Shown one piece after another: positions 8,337-17,441 of a stretch of 64,000 nucleotides of DNA. Both the position numbers and the translations under genes were made by a program. The stretch is from Synechococcus sp. JA-2-3B'a(2-13) (GTDB lineage: Bacteria; Cyanobacteriota; Cyanobacteriia; Thermostichales; Thermostichaceae): the NCBI RefSeq assembly GCF_000013225.1, contig NC_007776.1, positions 825,277 to 889,276 of the forward strand, written 5' to 3'. Positions within the stretch are counted from its first letter, which is position 1; each line of letters begins with the position of its first letter. The notes under the pieces are model-generated. The model saw only the letters and a list, made by a program, of their open reading frames with translations. It searched no databases and had not been told where the DNA came from.

Positions 8337-10424
8337 ATGTCAGAGTTTCAACTGGTTTCTCCCTATCAACCCACCGGAGATCAACCTAAGGCAATTGCCG
8401 GCTTGGTGAAGTCGATTTCAGAAGGCCATCGTTTTCAAACCTTGCTGGGAGCAACCGGAACCGGCAAAACGTTTACCATCGCCCATACCATTCAGCAGGT
8501 AGGCAGGCCCACCTTAGTGATGGCCCACAATAAGACTTTGGCAGCACAACTGTGCAATGAGCTGCGGGAGCTTTTTCCTCACAATGCCGTTGAATACTTC
8601 ATCAGCTATTACGACTACTATCAACCGGAAGCCTATGTTCCCAGCACCGATACATACATTGCCAAATCTTCTTCCATCAACGATGAAATCGATATGTTGC
8701 GGCACTCGGCTACCCGCTCTTTGTTTGAACGGCGAGATGTGATTGTGGTGGCCTCGGTGAGCTGCATCTATGGTCTGGGCATGCCAGAGGAGTACCTGAA
8801 GGCTTCCATCCCCTTCAAAGTCGGCCAGGAGATTAACCAACGGGATGTCCTGCGGGATCTGGCCAGCATCCAGTACGAGCGCAATGACCTGGAGCTGGTG
8901 CGGGGGCGATTTCGCCTCAAAGGGGATGTGCTGGAAATTGTGCCGGCCTATGAGGATCGGGTCATTCGCATCGAATTTTTTGGCGATGAGATCGAGGCCA
9001 TTCGCTTAATTGATCCGGTTACAGGTGAGATTTTGAACAGCCTCAGCGCCCTCAGAGTTTATCCTGCTCGGCACTTTGTAACGCCGGAAGCACAATTGGA
9101 GCGGGCGATCCTCAATATCGAGCAAGAACTGGAAGAGCAACTGGCCCTCTTTCGCAAAGAAGGCAAGCTCCTGGAAGCCCAACGCCTAGAGCAGCGCACC
9201 CGCTACGACCTAGAAATGCTGCGGGAGGTGGGCTATTGCAATGGGATCGAAAACTACTCTAGACATTTAACGGGACGCAAAGCAGGAGAGCCCCCCGCCT
9301 GCTTGGTGGATTATTTCAAGGCCGACGATTGGCTGTTGGTGGTGGATGAGTCCCACGTCACTGTGCCCCAAATTCGCGGCATGTATAATGGCGACCGTGC
9401 CCGCAAGCAGGTGCTGGTGGATCACGGTTTTCGCCTGCCCAGCGCCCTCGACAATCGCCCCCTCAAAGCCGAAGAATTTTGGGCCAAGGTTCATCAGTGT
9501 ATCTTTGTTTCGGCTACTCCCGGCAACTGGGAACTGGAGCAGAGCGAGGCCCAATTTGAAACCCGGGTGGAAGATGGCAAGACCTTGAAGTTTTATGTGC
9601 AGGGCAGCGGTCGGGTTATCGAACAGGTGATTCGGCCCACTGGGGTGGTGGATCCCGAGGTGCATGTGCGCCCTACGGCTGGGCAAGTGGACGATTTGCT
9701 GGGAGAAATTTATTTGCGATTGGAGCGCTCTCAGCTGGGGCCTGCCGAACGGGTGATCGTGACCACCCTCACCAAACGGATGGCAGAGGACCTCACGGAA
9801 TATCTCCAGGAGCGAGGGATCCGAGTTCGCTATTTGCATTCCGAGATCACCTCGATTGAGCGAATTGAAATCCTACAAGACTTTCGAGAAGGGGCCTTTG
9901 ACGTGTTGGTAGGAGTTAACTTGCTCCGGGAAGGGTTGGACTTGCCAGAAGTTTCTTTGGTGGCCATTTTGGATGCCGACAAAGAAGGGTTTTTGCGAGC
10001 AGAGCGCTCCCTGATTCAGATGATTGGGAGGGCAGCACGAAATGTCCGCGGTATGGTGGTGATGTACGCCGACACCATGACCAGCAGCATGGCCCGGGCC
10101 ATTGCCGAAACCCAGCGTCGCCGCGAAATTCAATTGCAATACAACCGCCAACACAACATCACGCCCAAGCCCATCGTCAAGAAAAACAGCAATGCCATCT
10201 TGTCTTTTTTGGCCATCTCCCGCAAACTTAACGACCCAGATCTGGAAAAAGCCTTTCAAGCTGCGCAAGAGATCCCTCTCTCCGAGATTCCGGAGCTGAT
10301 CGGCCAACTGGAACTCAAGATGAAAGAGGCCGCCAAAAACCTAGAATTTGAGGAAGCCGCCCAGCTACGAGATAGAATCAAAAAGCTACGTCAACGCCTT
10401 CTAGGCCACCCTCAGGGCATCTAA
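8337..10424 (+). CDS. uvrB: UvrABC excision repair subunit B
   Basis: A 695-residue protein, close to the usual length of about 670. It has the Walker A loop [12 protein letters not shown] (residues 38-49), the beta-hairpin region with [12 protein letters not shown] and a [16 protein letters not shown] Walker B segment, and ends with helicase motifs V and VI ([24 protein letters not shown]) and a UVR domain ([17 protein letters not shown], residues about 660-678) for UvrC contact. UvrB loads on DNA with UvrA, verifies damage and recruits UvrC. It is monocistronic here; MscS follows after 85 bases. Confidence 0.97.
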   Translation: MSEFQLVSPYQPTGDQPKAIAGLVKSISEGHRFQTLLGATGTGKTFTIAHTIQQVGRPTLVMAHNKTLAAQLCNELRELFPHNAVEYFISYYDYYQPEAYVPSTDTYIAKSSSINDEIDMLRHSATRSLFERRDVIVVASVSCIYGLGMPEEYLKASIPFKVGQEINQRDVLRDLASIQYERNDLELVRGRFRLKGDVLEIVPAYEDRVIRIEFFGDEIEAIRLIDPVTGEILNSLSALRVYPARHFVTPEAQLERAILNIEQELEEQLALFRKEGKLLEAQRLEQRTRYDLEMLREVGYCNGIENYSRHLTGRKAGEPPACLVDYFKADDWLLVVDESHVTVPQIRGMYNGDRARKQVLVDHGFRLPSALDNRPLKAEEFWAKVHQCIFVSATPGNWELEQSEAQFETRVEDGKTLKFYVQGSGRVIEQVIRPTGVVDPEVHVRPTAGQVDDLLGEIYLRLERSQLGPAERVIVTTLTKRMAEDLTEYLQERGIRVRYLHSEITSIERIEILQDFREGAFDVLVGVNLLREGLDLPEVSLVAILDADKEGFLRAERSLIQMIGRAARNVRGMVVMYADTMTSSMARAIAETQRRREIQLQYNRQHNITPKPIVKKNSNAILSFLAISRKLNDPDLEKAFQAAQEIPLSEIPELIGQLELKMKEAAKNLEFEEAAQLRDRIKKLRQRLLGHPQGI

Positions 10425-10509
10425 AATCCTTGCTCAGATCGGCCAAAATTGAGGTCGGCTTGTGCCACCATGAGCTTACAGGGCAGCCCTCAGGGATCCC
10501 CAATTATCG

Positions 10510-12369
10510 ATGGGCGTTCGTATCAAACCGGCCATGCAGGACTCTGTCCCATTTCGGCGAGCAGTTCTCTTGATTGGGCTGGCGGTGGGGATAGGTCTCT
10601 GGCTTACCCCTGCCGTTGCCTCTGCCCCTTCATTGGCTCAAGCCCTTGAATTTCGGGATCCCAACTTTTTCCTGGCCGATCCCCGACCCACACCGGCTGA
10701 AGCGCCAACTCCTGAGGGATCCCCTGCTCCGGCTCCCAGCCCAGTCGGGATCCCTTTGACCGGCCAAGAGGGCACAGAGGTGTTGGTCGGGAACATACCG
10801 GTGTTCCGCCTGCAGACGGCAGACTACCCCAGCGATGTGCGGGCCGACAACGTTCGGGCGATCATCGAGCGCTTTCTCGAAGAAGGGCAGTTGCCACAGC
10901 CAGAGGTACGGGTAGCCCAGGATGCCAATGGGCAATACATCTTACGCCTGGGGGAAAGAGGCCGCTTTGAGGCCACCCAACGGTATTTGTTTACCGTCAC
11001 CTATGCCGATGCTGCCGCGGAGCGCAGGGTGGCACCGGGTCAGGTGAACCTGAATGACGTTCGTCTGGTGGCTAACAGTTGGGCGCGGCGGTTGGAGCAA
11101 GCGATTGCCGATTACCGCGAAGATCTGCTGGCTCTGCAGCGGGCCCAGGATCCGCGCGTGCTGGTTCTGACCCTTTTGGCAGGGATCGCCACCCTGGTGG
11201 TGGGGTTCTTTCTCTGGCGGCTGTTCGACCGCAGCCTAACCCGCTTGCAACGCTGGTTGGAGCTTAAGGCCGGAGAGGCCTGGGGCACCTGGATTGATGT
11301 GGGTGGGATGCTGCTGCGGGGCGTGGGGGCAATCCTCATCGCCGGCATCTCGCTGGATCGCGGCATCAGCTTCATACCTGCCCTGCGACCTTTTCAGCGC
11401 TCCTTTTACCTGGGCCTGGGTCGTGTGGTCGCCACGGCTCTGGGCGTTCTCACCCAGCCTCTGCCCAACTCCAGCGTTTCGATTGCCAGCTTGCTGGTCT
11501 TCCTCGTCCTCTCCATCTTGGTTTTCACCGGCGCCCACTACGTCAGTGTTGGCTTCAAGCAACGCTTTCTGGCACGCCTAGGGCTGGATCTGGGCACCCA
11601 AGAGTCTTCGGCGGCCATCTTCAAGTACATCCTGACCCTGTTCGGCATCCTTCTGGTCTTGCCCTTCAGCGGCCTTAATCTGGGCTCCTTGGCGGTTATT
11701 GCCGGGGCGGTGGGTTTGGGGATCGGCTTTGGTTTGCAAAACCTCTCCAACAACTACATCAGCTACATTGCCATTTTGCTGGAGCGCCCCATCCAAATCG
11801 GGGATCTGGTGGAAGTGGACAACCTGCTCGGCACAGTGGAGCGCATTGGCCCACGGGCTACCGTCTTGCGCACCCTGGATCGCATCTTTGTGATCGTGCC
11901 CAACTCCCGCTTTACCGAATCAAAGGTGGTGAACTGGAGCTACCGGGATCCCCGCTGTCGCATCCACATTCCGGTCGGCGTGGCCTACGGCTCCGATACC
12001 GCCTTGGTTACCGAAGCTCTGCTCAGCGCCGCCAGAGAAAATGCTCGGGTGTTGAGCAGCCCTGCCCCCCAAGTCTGGCTCAAGTCCTTTGGCCCTTCTG
12101 CACTTAACTTTGAGCTGCTGGTGTGGATCAACCGTCCTCAAGATCAGTTTGTCTTGATCAGCGAGCTAAACTTCCTAATCGAGGCTGAGTTTCGGCGACG
12201 TGGGATCCGCATCCCCTTCCCGCAACAAGATATTCATATCCGCAGCCTAGAGGGATTTGCCCCCCTCAGTCAAAATGGCGGATCCCCTTCTTTGCCCGAT
12301 ACCGACTCCATTCACTCTGCCCTCAAAGAAGCGGCTCAATCGCCGGAAGACCAAAATGGTGTTTCCTAA
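10510..12369 (+). CDS. MscS-family mechanosensitive channel
   Basis: A 619-residue protein with a signal peptide or first membrane helix (AVLLIGLAVGIGLWLTP) and cleavage region ending near ASA, then a roughly 150-residue Pro-rich periplasmic N-domain. Several membrane helices follow between about residues 215 and 410. The pore-lining helix is Gly/Ala-rich (LAVIAGAVGLGIGFGLQNL), followed by NNYISYIAILLERPIQIGDLV, the diagnostic start of the MscS beta domain. VPNSRFTESKVVNWSYRD matches the family signature. Such channels release solutes on hypo-osmotic shock. It is 33 bases upstream of dciA. Confidence 0.92.
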   Translation: MGVRIKPAMQDSVPFRRAVLLIGLAVGIGLWLTPAVASAPSLAQALEFRDPNFFLADPRPTPAEAPTPEGSPAPAPSPVGIPLTGQEGTEVLVGNIPVFRLQTADYPSDVRADNVRAIIERFLEEGQLPQPEVRVAQDANGQYILRLGERGRFEATQRYLFTVTYADAAAERRVAPGQVNLNDVRLVANSWARRLEQAIADYREDLLALQRAQDPRVLVLTLLAGIATLVVGFFLWRLFDRSLTRLQRWLELKAGEAWGTWIDVGGMLLRGVGAILIAGISLDRGISFIPALRPFQRSFYLGLGRVVATALGVLTQPLPNSSVSIASLLVFLVLSILVFTGAHYVSVGFKQRFLARLGLDLGTQESSAAIFKYILTLFGILLVLPFSGLNLGSLAVIAGAVGLGIGFGLQNLSNNYISYIAILLERPIQIGDLVEVDNLLGTVERIGPRATVLRTLDRIFVIVPNSRFTESKVVNWSYRDPRCRIHIPVGVAYGSDTALVTEALLSAARENARVLSSPAPQVWLKSFGPSALNFELLVWINRPQDQFVLISELNFLIEAEFRRRGIRIPFPQQDIHIRSLEGFAPLSQNGGSPSLPDTDSIHSALKEAAQSPEDQNGVS

Positions 12370-12402
12370 GCTATTGCCTGCCATTGACACCCTATCGACA
12401 CC

Positions 12403-12993
12403 ATGTTGCAGCGGTTAGATGAGGTACTGGGAAGCTTTGGCAGCCATCCCCGTTGGGCTGAACTGAAGCAAATGCAAACCCTGCGGCAGCTCTGGCCCGA
12501 ACTCGTCGGAGAGGCCGTAGCCGCCCAAACCTATCCCCTCAGCGTGCGCCGACAGGTGCTGCAAGTGGCCACCTCTACCCCGGCCTGGGCGCAAAATTTA
12601 ACCTTGCAACGTCAGCTCATTCTCAAGAAACTCAACAGCCGCATCCAACCTCCCCTCAGCGATATCCGCTTCAGCCCTGGTGCCTGGCACGAGGGATCCA
12701 GCCAAGCCACCCCCCACCCTGATGCGGAGCTGAGCAGCAAGTTTTATGGCGCTCCCCGCCTAGCAGACCAAGATGGACAACGCCCTGGATCCTGTCGCAG
12801 CCCCAATCCAAAACAGCCCACCTCCGACCCGAAAGTGGCTTTCGAGCGCTGGGCCAGAGTGGTGAAGCAACAACAAACCCAGGAGAACCTGTTCCCTTGC
12901 CCCGCCTGCCGCTGTCCTACCCCTGCCGCCGAATTGGAGCGTTGGTTTGTCTGTGGGTTCTGCCATCGACAATCCTTGCGCCCGCCCAGCTAA
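12403..12993 (+). CDS. dciA: DciA-like (DUF721) replicative helicase loader with C-terminal zinc ribbon
   Basis: A 196-residue protein. Residues about 10-95 fit DUF721/DciA (LWPELVGEAVAAQTYPLSVR, then WAQNLTLQRQLILKKLN). DciA is the ancestral bacterial loader of the DnaB helicase, used where DnaC or DnaI is absent. The C-terminus holds two CxxC pairs (FPCPAC and VCGFCH), a zinc ribbon that DciA proteins normally lack but that occurs in cyanobacterial versions. The middle (residues 100-150) is Pro/Ser-rich and probably disordered. Confidence 0.75.
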   Translation: MLQRLDEVLGSFGSHPRWAELKQMQTLRQLWPELVGEAVAAQTYPLSVRRQVLQVATSTPAWAQNLTLQRQLILKKLNSRIQPPLSDIRFSPGAWHEGSSQATPHPDAELSSKFYGAPRLADQDGQRPGSCRSPNPKQPTSDPKVAFERWARVVKQQQTQENLFPCPACRCPTPAAELERWFVCGFCHRQSLRPPS

Positions 12994-13156
12994 CTCAGGA
13001 AACTCGAATTACGGTTGCTTCAAATGGCAATCAAACGATTCGTCAGGTCGATCCCCAACTTCTTTCTTCCTCTGAGAGAGGTTGTGGATGGTTACGGCAG
13101 CGGCAAGGAGCGCTTGGGAAGCGTCTCAACCCAGTTTGAAATGCAACTGCGAACCC

Positions 13157-14539
13157 TTAATCGTTCATAGCCCGATAGGTGGCCACCGAAGACGGCGATA
13201 CACGGTTTAAATAGCGAAAGATCCAATACTTAAAAAGCGTATCTAGGAAAACCGGAAAAGTAGCAATAAAGCCGTAGATAAAATCGCGGTTCTCCGGTAC
13301 CCCCAAATGGGCAGCCAAATTACCCAGCAGCACCTCCCAACCGTGGGGAGAGTGATAACCGACAAACACATCGGTAAAGAGAATAATAATGAAAGCCTTG
13401 GCACTATCGCTGAGACCGTAGATCAGACGATCCAAAAAAGACTTGAGGACTTCGATTTCCTCACGCCCAACAAAGATAAGCCAGCCAAACACCAGCAGCG
13501 AAAGCAAATCAGCAAGGATATTCTTCAAGCCTTCCGAGTTCCTACGGCTATATTTTTTCAGCAGTTCCTCTGCCTTCATGGACAGTTGATCTGCTGATTC
13601 CAGATCCCACTCTGGAGATTGATGGTGCAAAGCTCGCTCAAATTCCATTCTTTCCTTGAAAAACTCGAACTCTGTCAGGGCTTTTTCTTGAAATTCGTGG
13701 CTCAGAGCCACAATGGCAGGCTCCCGTTGTTGCAAGTGATCTACCAATGGCCCAAACAGAAAGTTTTTCGAGAGGATCTGGGTGAGCAGAGGCAAAATGG
13801 CCAACAACAACAGAAAACGAATCGATACCAGTGTGCGAGTGCGAGCCTCGCGATACTCTTGGATCAGTTCCTCTTCGGCCTGGGAACTCAGCTCACGGCG
13901 GATTTGGCTGGCTGTGCGCAGAATAGAACGGGGCAGAATCGCAGCTTTGGAAGCGACCGGGGCAGCGCCATTGCCGGAGCCTGCCTTGACAGAGACATTA
14001 GAAGAACTGGGTTGGGTTGAGGTAGGTTGTTCTGGCCGTTCGAGAGGCTCAGGTGAAGTGGAAATTGAAGCAGAGATGGGCTGGGATTTTCTGGTCGGGC
14101 GTTTGTATCGAGAAGTCACCTGATCGATAAACTGCAGTTTCTCCAAGATGGAAAGATCTCGTCTTTGGCGACCATTCTCGGAGTTTTCGCTGCTGCTTTC
14201 AGAAACATTGGCCTCAGCGGCATGGAGTTGTTGAGCTTTATCTTGGGCAGAAGTAGGGCCGCTGCCATTTTGCTCGGGATCCGGCAGGCGAGAAAAGGCG
14301 CTGCTGGCTCTGAACTCTGCCAAACGCAGATCGATCTGGCGCAGCTGCCGGCGCAGTTGAATCTGAAAGTAGCGGCTGACATTCTGGCCGTGTTGCCCAT
14401 TGCTGCCAATGGACCCTCCCTGGAAGTATTGATCCTCAATGGCTTTAATGCGCAGGGCAGCCTCATAAGCTTGGTCGAGGGAGCGCAGGGGGGTATTCGA
14501 GATCCATTGGCCCAGCCTGCTCAATACGGATTCTCCCAT
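13157..14539 (-). CDS. pcxA: Proton extrusion protein PcxA (CemA/CotA family)
   Basis: The ATG at 14539 gives 460 residues; an upstream in-frame start at 14578 would add 13 atypical residues. The N-terminal half is hydrophilic with a Ser/Pro-rich stretch. The C-terminal half is the CemA domain: membrane helices starting at FLLLLAILPLLTQILSKNF, then LKNILADLLSLLVFGWLIF, SAKAFIIILFTDVFVGYHS and a final helix before RYLNRVSPSSVATY. In Synechocystis the protein is needed for light-induced proton extrusion and helps CO2 uptake at the cytoplasmic membrane. It is monocistronic, convergent with dciA. Confidence 0.9.
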   Translation of the reverse strand: MGESVLSRLGQWISNTPLRSLDQAYEAALRIKAIEDQYFQGGSIGSNGQHGQNVSRYFQIQLRRQLRQIDLRLAEFRASSAFSRLPDPEQNGSGPTSAQDKAQQLHAAEANVSESSSENSENGRQRRDLSILEKLQFIDQVTSRYKRPTRKSQPISASISTSPEPLERPEQPTSTQPSSSNVSVKAGSGNGAAPVASKAAILPRSILRTASQIRRELSSQAEEELIQEYREARTRTLVSIRFLLLLAILPLLTQILSKNFLFGPLVDHLQQREPAIVALSHEFQEKALTEFEFFKERMEFERALHHQSPEWDLESADQLSMKAEELLKKYSRRNSEGLKNILADLLSLLVFGWLIFVGREEIEVLKSFLDRLIYGLSDSAKAFIIILFTDVFVGYHSPHGWEVLLGNLAAHLGVPENRDFIYGFIATFPVFLDTLFKYWIFRYLNRVSPSSVATYRAMND

Positions 14540-14719
14540 TGCTCGTTCCCGTGGCACTCCCCATGGGGGCCGATCCACACATTACAGTGATCCGATTGAC
14601 TAATTATTGTAACGAGTCCTGGGTGCCTAGGCGGGAATCCCAACGGTGGAGAAGTACTTGCAGAGACTGGCCCTGCCTCGACAGAAGTACAGACCGGCAC
14701 CTTTGGGTCAGAGCAAACT

Positions 14720-16132
14720 TCAGTATCCCTTAAAGCGCTTGAGGGCAAAGCCACAGATCTGCAGCAGCCGCAGCCCCTCTCGCACATGGTGAATGTTGGA
14801 GCGACCATAGGTTCTGGGGAAATAGCGCACGGGGATATCCAGGATCTTCAGGGTGCGCTTGGCGGATCCCAGCAACAGGTCAAAATCTCCAAACGGGTCG
14901 AAATCCCCCCACTCTTGGCACAGCTTGGCAATCTGCTGGTAATCCTCCCGCCACAGGGCCTTGGTGCCACAGAGGGAATCTTTGATGCGGATGCCGAGAA
15001 TGTAGGAGAGGAGAGCGGCAAAAAAACGATTGGCCCATTGGTTTAGCCGAGGCATTGCCTCTGGTTTCAGGGGATAGATAAGGCGACAACCATTGGCAAA
15101 ATCACATCGCCCGGAAGCCACAGCCCGGAAAAACTTGGGCATGTCCTCTGCCTGTACCGTCAAATCGGCATCGAGGATGATCAACACATCCCCTGTAGCG
15201 GCGGCTAGCCCCTTGCGCACCGCATCCCCCTTGCCCTTGCCCTCCTGCCGTAGAGCCCGGATATTGCGGATCCCTTGGTATTCCGCCTGTACCCGCTGGA
15301 TCTCGGCCCAAGTCCCGTCGCTGGAATGCCCCTCCACAAAAATGATCTCGGTGCGGGATCCCATCTCGGGCAAATGTTCCACGCAGCGGCGGATGTTGCC
15401 CGCTTCATTCCGAGCCGGAATCACCACGGTGCAGGAAGGCTGCTGCTCAGGGGGGGGATCCCAGGCAGGGTCGGGCTGCAGGCGAGCGATCGTGTACTCT
15501 GTCAGGCAGAGGGCGTTGATCCCGGGCAATGGGGCAATCACCCGGTTGATCACAGTCGAAAGGAACGGGATCCGCCGCGGCAACAACAGCCGCTTGCCCT
15601 GCTGAATGACCTCGTATCCTGCCAAGTGCAGCAGGTTGGCCACATCGGCTGCCGATAACCAGTTGGCTGCCGGCAGAGGCATCCGTTGCTTCAGAGCGGT
15701 TGCCAAGCCCAGAATCGGCTCCCAGAGCGGGTTGTGGTGGGAGAGGATCAGGCGGGTGCGTGGGGTACAGAAGCGGCGCAACTGCTGGAGAACCTGCTGG
15801 ATGTCGGCCAGGTAGCCCAGGGTATTGACGAGCAAGATCACATCAAAAGGCTCCGCCAAGACGGGATCCCCTTTGTCCAGCGTGTGGGCATCTTGCACCC
15901 GGAAATGGAGATGGGGAAACTCTGCCTGAGCTTGGGCAACAATGTCCGCATCCCGGTCGATCCCCACCCCGAAGCTGGGCTGCAAGGCATTGAGCAGGGA
16001 TCCCGTGCCGGAACCAATCTCCAAGATGCGCAAACCGGCAGGGACAAAAAAGCGATGCAGCCGCTCCAGATCCTCGTGGTAGTAGCGGTTTTTTTGCCGC
16101 CAGTAATACAAGGGGTGGGTCAACGCTGGCAA
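14720..16132 (-). CDS. Fusion of a SAM-dependent methyltransferase with a family 2 glycosyltransferase
   Basis: A 470-residue protein. Residues 1-200 form a class I methyltransferase: ILEIGSGTGSLLNAL is the SAM-binding motif I, followed by VGIDRDADIV and FDVILLVNTLGYL. Residues about 230-470 form a GT2 domain of the dolichyl-phosphate mannose synthase type: CTVVIPARNEAGNIRRCVE, then IIFVEGHSSDGTW, KGDAVRKGLAAATGDVLIILDADLT with the DAD metal motif, and a conserved SLCGTKALWR segment. The fusion suggests that one pathway methylates and glycosylates a lipid or polysaccharide intermediate. The substrate is unknown and no other cell-wall gene is adjacent. Confidence 0.85.
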   Translation of the reverse strand: MPALTHPLYYWRQKNRYYHEDLERLHRFFVPAGLRILEIGSGTGSLLNALQPSFGVGIDRDADIVAQAQAEFPHLHFRVQDAHTLDKGDPVLAEPFDVILLVNTLGYLADIQQVLQQLRRFCTPRTRLILSHHNPLWEPILGLATALKQRMPLPAANWLSAADVANLLHLAGYEVIQQGKRLLLPRRIPFLSTVINRVIAPLPGINALCLTEYTIARLQPDPAWDPPPEQQPSCTVVIPARNEAGNIRRCVEHLPEMGSRTEIIFVEGHSSDGTWAEIQRVQAEYQGIRNIRALRQEGKGKGDAVRKGLAAATGDVLIILDADLTVQAEDMPKFFRAVASGRCDFANGCRLIYPLKPEAMPRLNQWANRFFAALLSYILGIRIKDSLCGTKALWREDYQQIAKLCQEWGDFDPFGDFDLLLGSAKRTLKILDIPVRYFPRTYGRSNIHHVREGLRLLQICGFALKRFKGY

Positions 16133-16379
16133 GGGATCCCTGGGGTATCGCTGGATAGTCTTCGATCATAAGGTGTGATCGTTTGCAATAACGGCTTCAA
16201 GCACCTTAGATCTCAATCTGTTGGTCACCCAACCCAGCTGGATCCCCGACAACAGGGGCGAAGCCCTCCAGCGATTGCGTACCGCAGCCACATCTTGCCA
16301 CCCCAGTCTCTCCCCACCCAGCGATAGCAGTACAGGGAAAAGGGAAGCATTGGCGGGCAAGTGCCAACGAGCGGGGATC

Positions 16380-16496
16380 TCAGCGACGACGCACTTTATC
16401 CCTTTGGCTGACAAAGATGATGGCGCCAAAGAGAGCCCCCAGCACAACTGCACCAGCCACCAAGCTCCAGAGGAAGTTAGCAAGTGAGGGAGTCAT
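16380..16496 (-). CDS. psbX: Photosystem II protein PsbX
   Basis: A 38-residue membrane protein from the ATG at 16496, preceded by a strong ribosome-binding site (GAGGAGG, ten bases upstream). MTPSLANFLWSLVAGAVV begins a single helix that continues through LGALFGAIIFVSQ and ends DKVRRR, matching PsbX in length and in the SQxDKV motif. PsbX sits at the edge of photosystem II near cytochrome b559 and the QB quinone exchange site. The longer open frame upstream of this ATG is not needed. Confidence 0.9.
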   Translation of the reverse strand: MTPSLANFLWSLVAGAVVLGALFGAIIFVSQRDKVRRR

Positions 16497-16600
16497 AAAA
16501 GCGTTTCCTCCTCGTGCAAATAACCGTTGCCCAACAGCTTTCCGATTATACCGAGCCCTGTCACCCTTCCAAAGCCTGCCTTTGTCCCTGCCGGGCGCTG

Positions 16601-16957
16601 TCATTTGGTAGTTTGGTATTCCAGGGGCACCTCCTCTAGGGTTTGGCTCTTGCCGGCAAAGGGGTTATCCGGCGTTAAGAACAGCATACAGTGACATTCC
16701 TTTCGCTCCCGCATGGGTACACAGGGGCAATTCCAATAGCCTGCTTTTGCTTCTGCCTCTTTGTCTTCATAAAAACGACAGGGACACAGCGGGGCGCCCA
16801 ATTGCTCTTTGTGCAGAGCCAAGCCTTCGATCACCGCCGTCGTAATTGATGGATCCGAGCAGAAAAAGGTCTCGGAGCGTTTGGCGTAGGTTTCTGCGAA
16901 ATGCCGCATCAACTCAAAGCTCTTCTGTGAGGACTTTTTGTAACCACGACTTTCCAT
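16601..16957 (-). CDS. ftrC: Ferredoxin-thioredoxin reductase, catalytic beta chain
   Basis: The ATG at 16957 gives 118 residues, the usual size; the frame is open upstream without homology-like text. All seven family cysteines are visible in the FFCSDPS, CPCRFY, NCPCVP and ECHC motifs. They hold the 4Fe-4S cluster and the adjacent redox disulfide that pass electrons from ferredoxin to thioredoxin. MRHFAETYAKRS is the typical N-terminal helix. The variable chain FtrV is not in the window. psbX follows after about 100 bases on the same strand. Confidence 0.95.
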   Translation of the reverse strand: MESRGYKKSSQKSFELMRHFAETYAKRSETFFCSDPSITTAVIEGLALHKEQLGAPLCPCRFYEDKEAEAKAGYWNCPCVPMRERKECHCMLFLTPDNPFAGKSQTLEEVPLEYQTTK

Positions 16958-17240
16958 GACGATTCCCAAAAGTGGAACTAACCGGCTGTTGCTAGCAATG
17001 GGGTTCACAGCTTTTTCCGACGACGCCTCCCGAAGCCAGTACAGACGTGTAGGGGGCCGGGATTCTATTAACTCCACAGATAACTCCACAGACCTCCCAC
17101 AACGTCGAGAAAAGCTGTATCTCGCTCTTCGTTGTACAGCAGACCTCTAGGCAGGACAAAAGATTATGCCCTTGCTGTTACACAAGGCAACATCTAGGGG
17201 CCGTAGCAAGAGCCAGCCTTGGCGTACTCTACAGAATACC

Positions 17241-17441
17241 TTGACATCCTCCCCGGCCTGAAGGCTGGAGATTCCTACCACGCTGCGCATGGATGGCTCC
17301 TTGCGCAGTCGTCTCGGCGGGTTCCTGCTTCCGACCGCCCGTGCGGTTCGATCCACAGGCCATCCGGGCTGACACGGGTGGTTGATCCACCCGCATCCCG
17401 ACCGCAGCGTCGGTCGTGTCCTGCCCTTCGTCTCGCAACAG
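17241..17441 (-). ncRNA. Candidate reRNA (omega RNA) scaffold of the TnpB nuclease
   Basis: In this superfamily the guide RNA comes from the 3' end of tnpB plus the right end of the element, with the guide copied from flanking DNA. Here about 200 non-coding bases separate the tnpB stop from the right-end hairpin. The guide would be the minus strand of roughly 17221-17240. This is inferred from element architecture; no promoter or expression evidence is visible. Confidence 0.45.
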
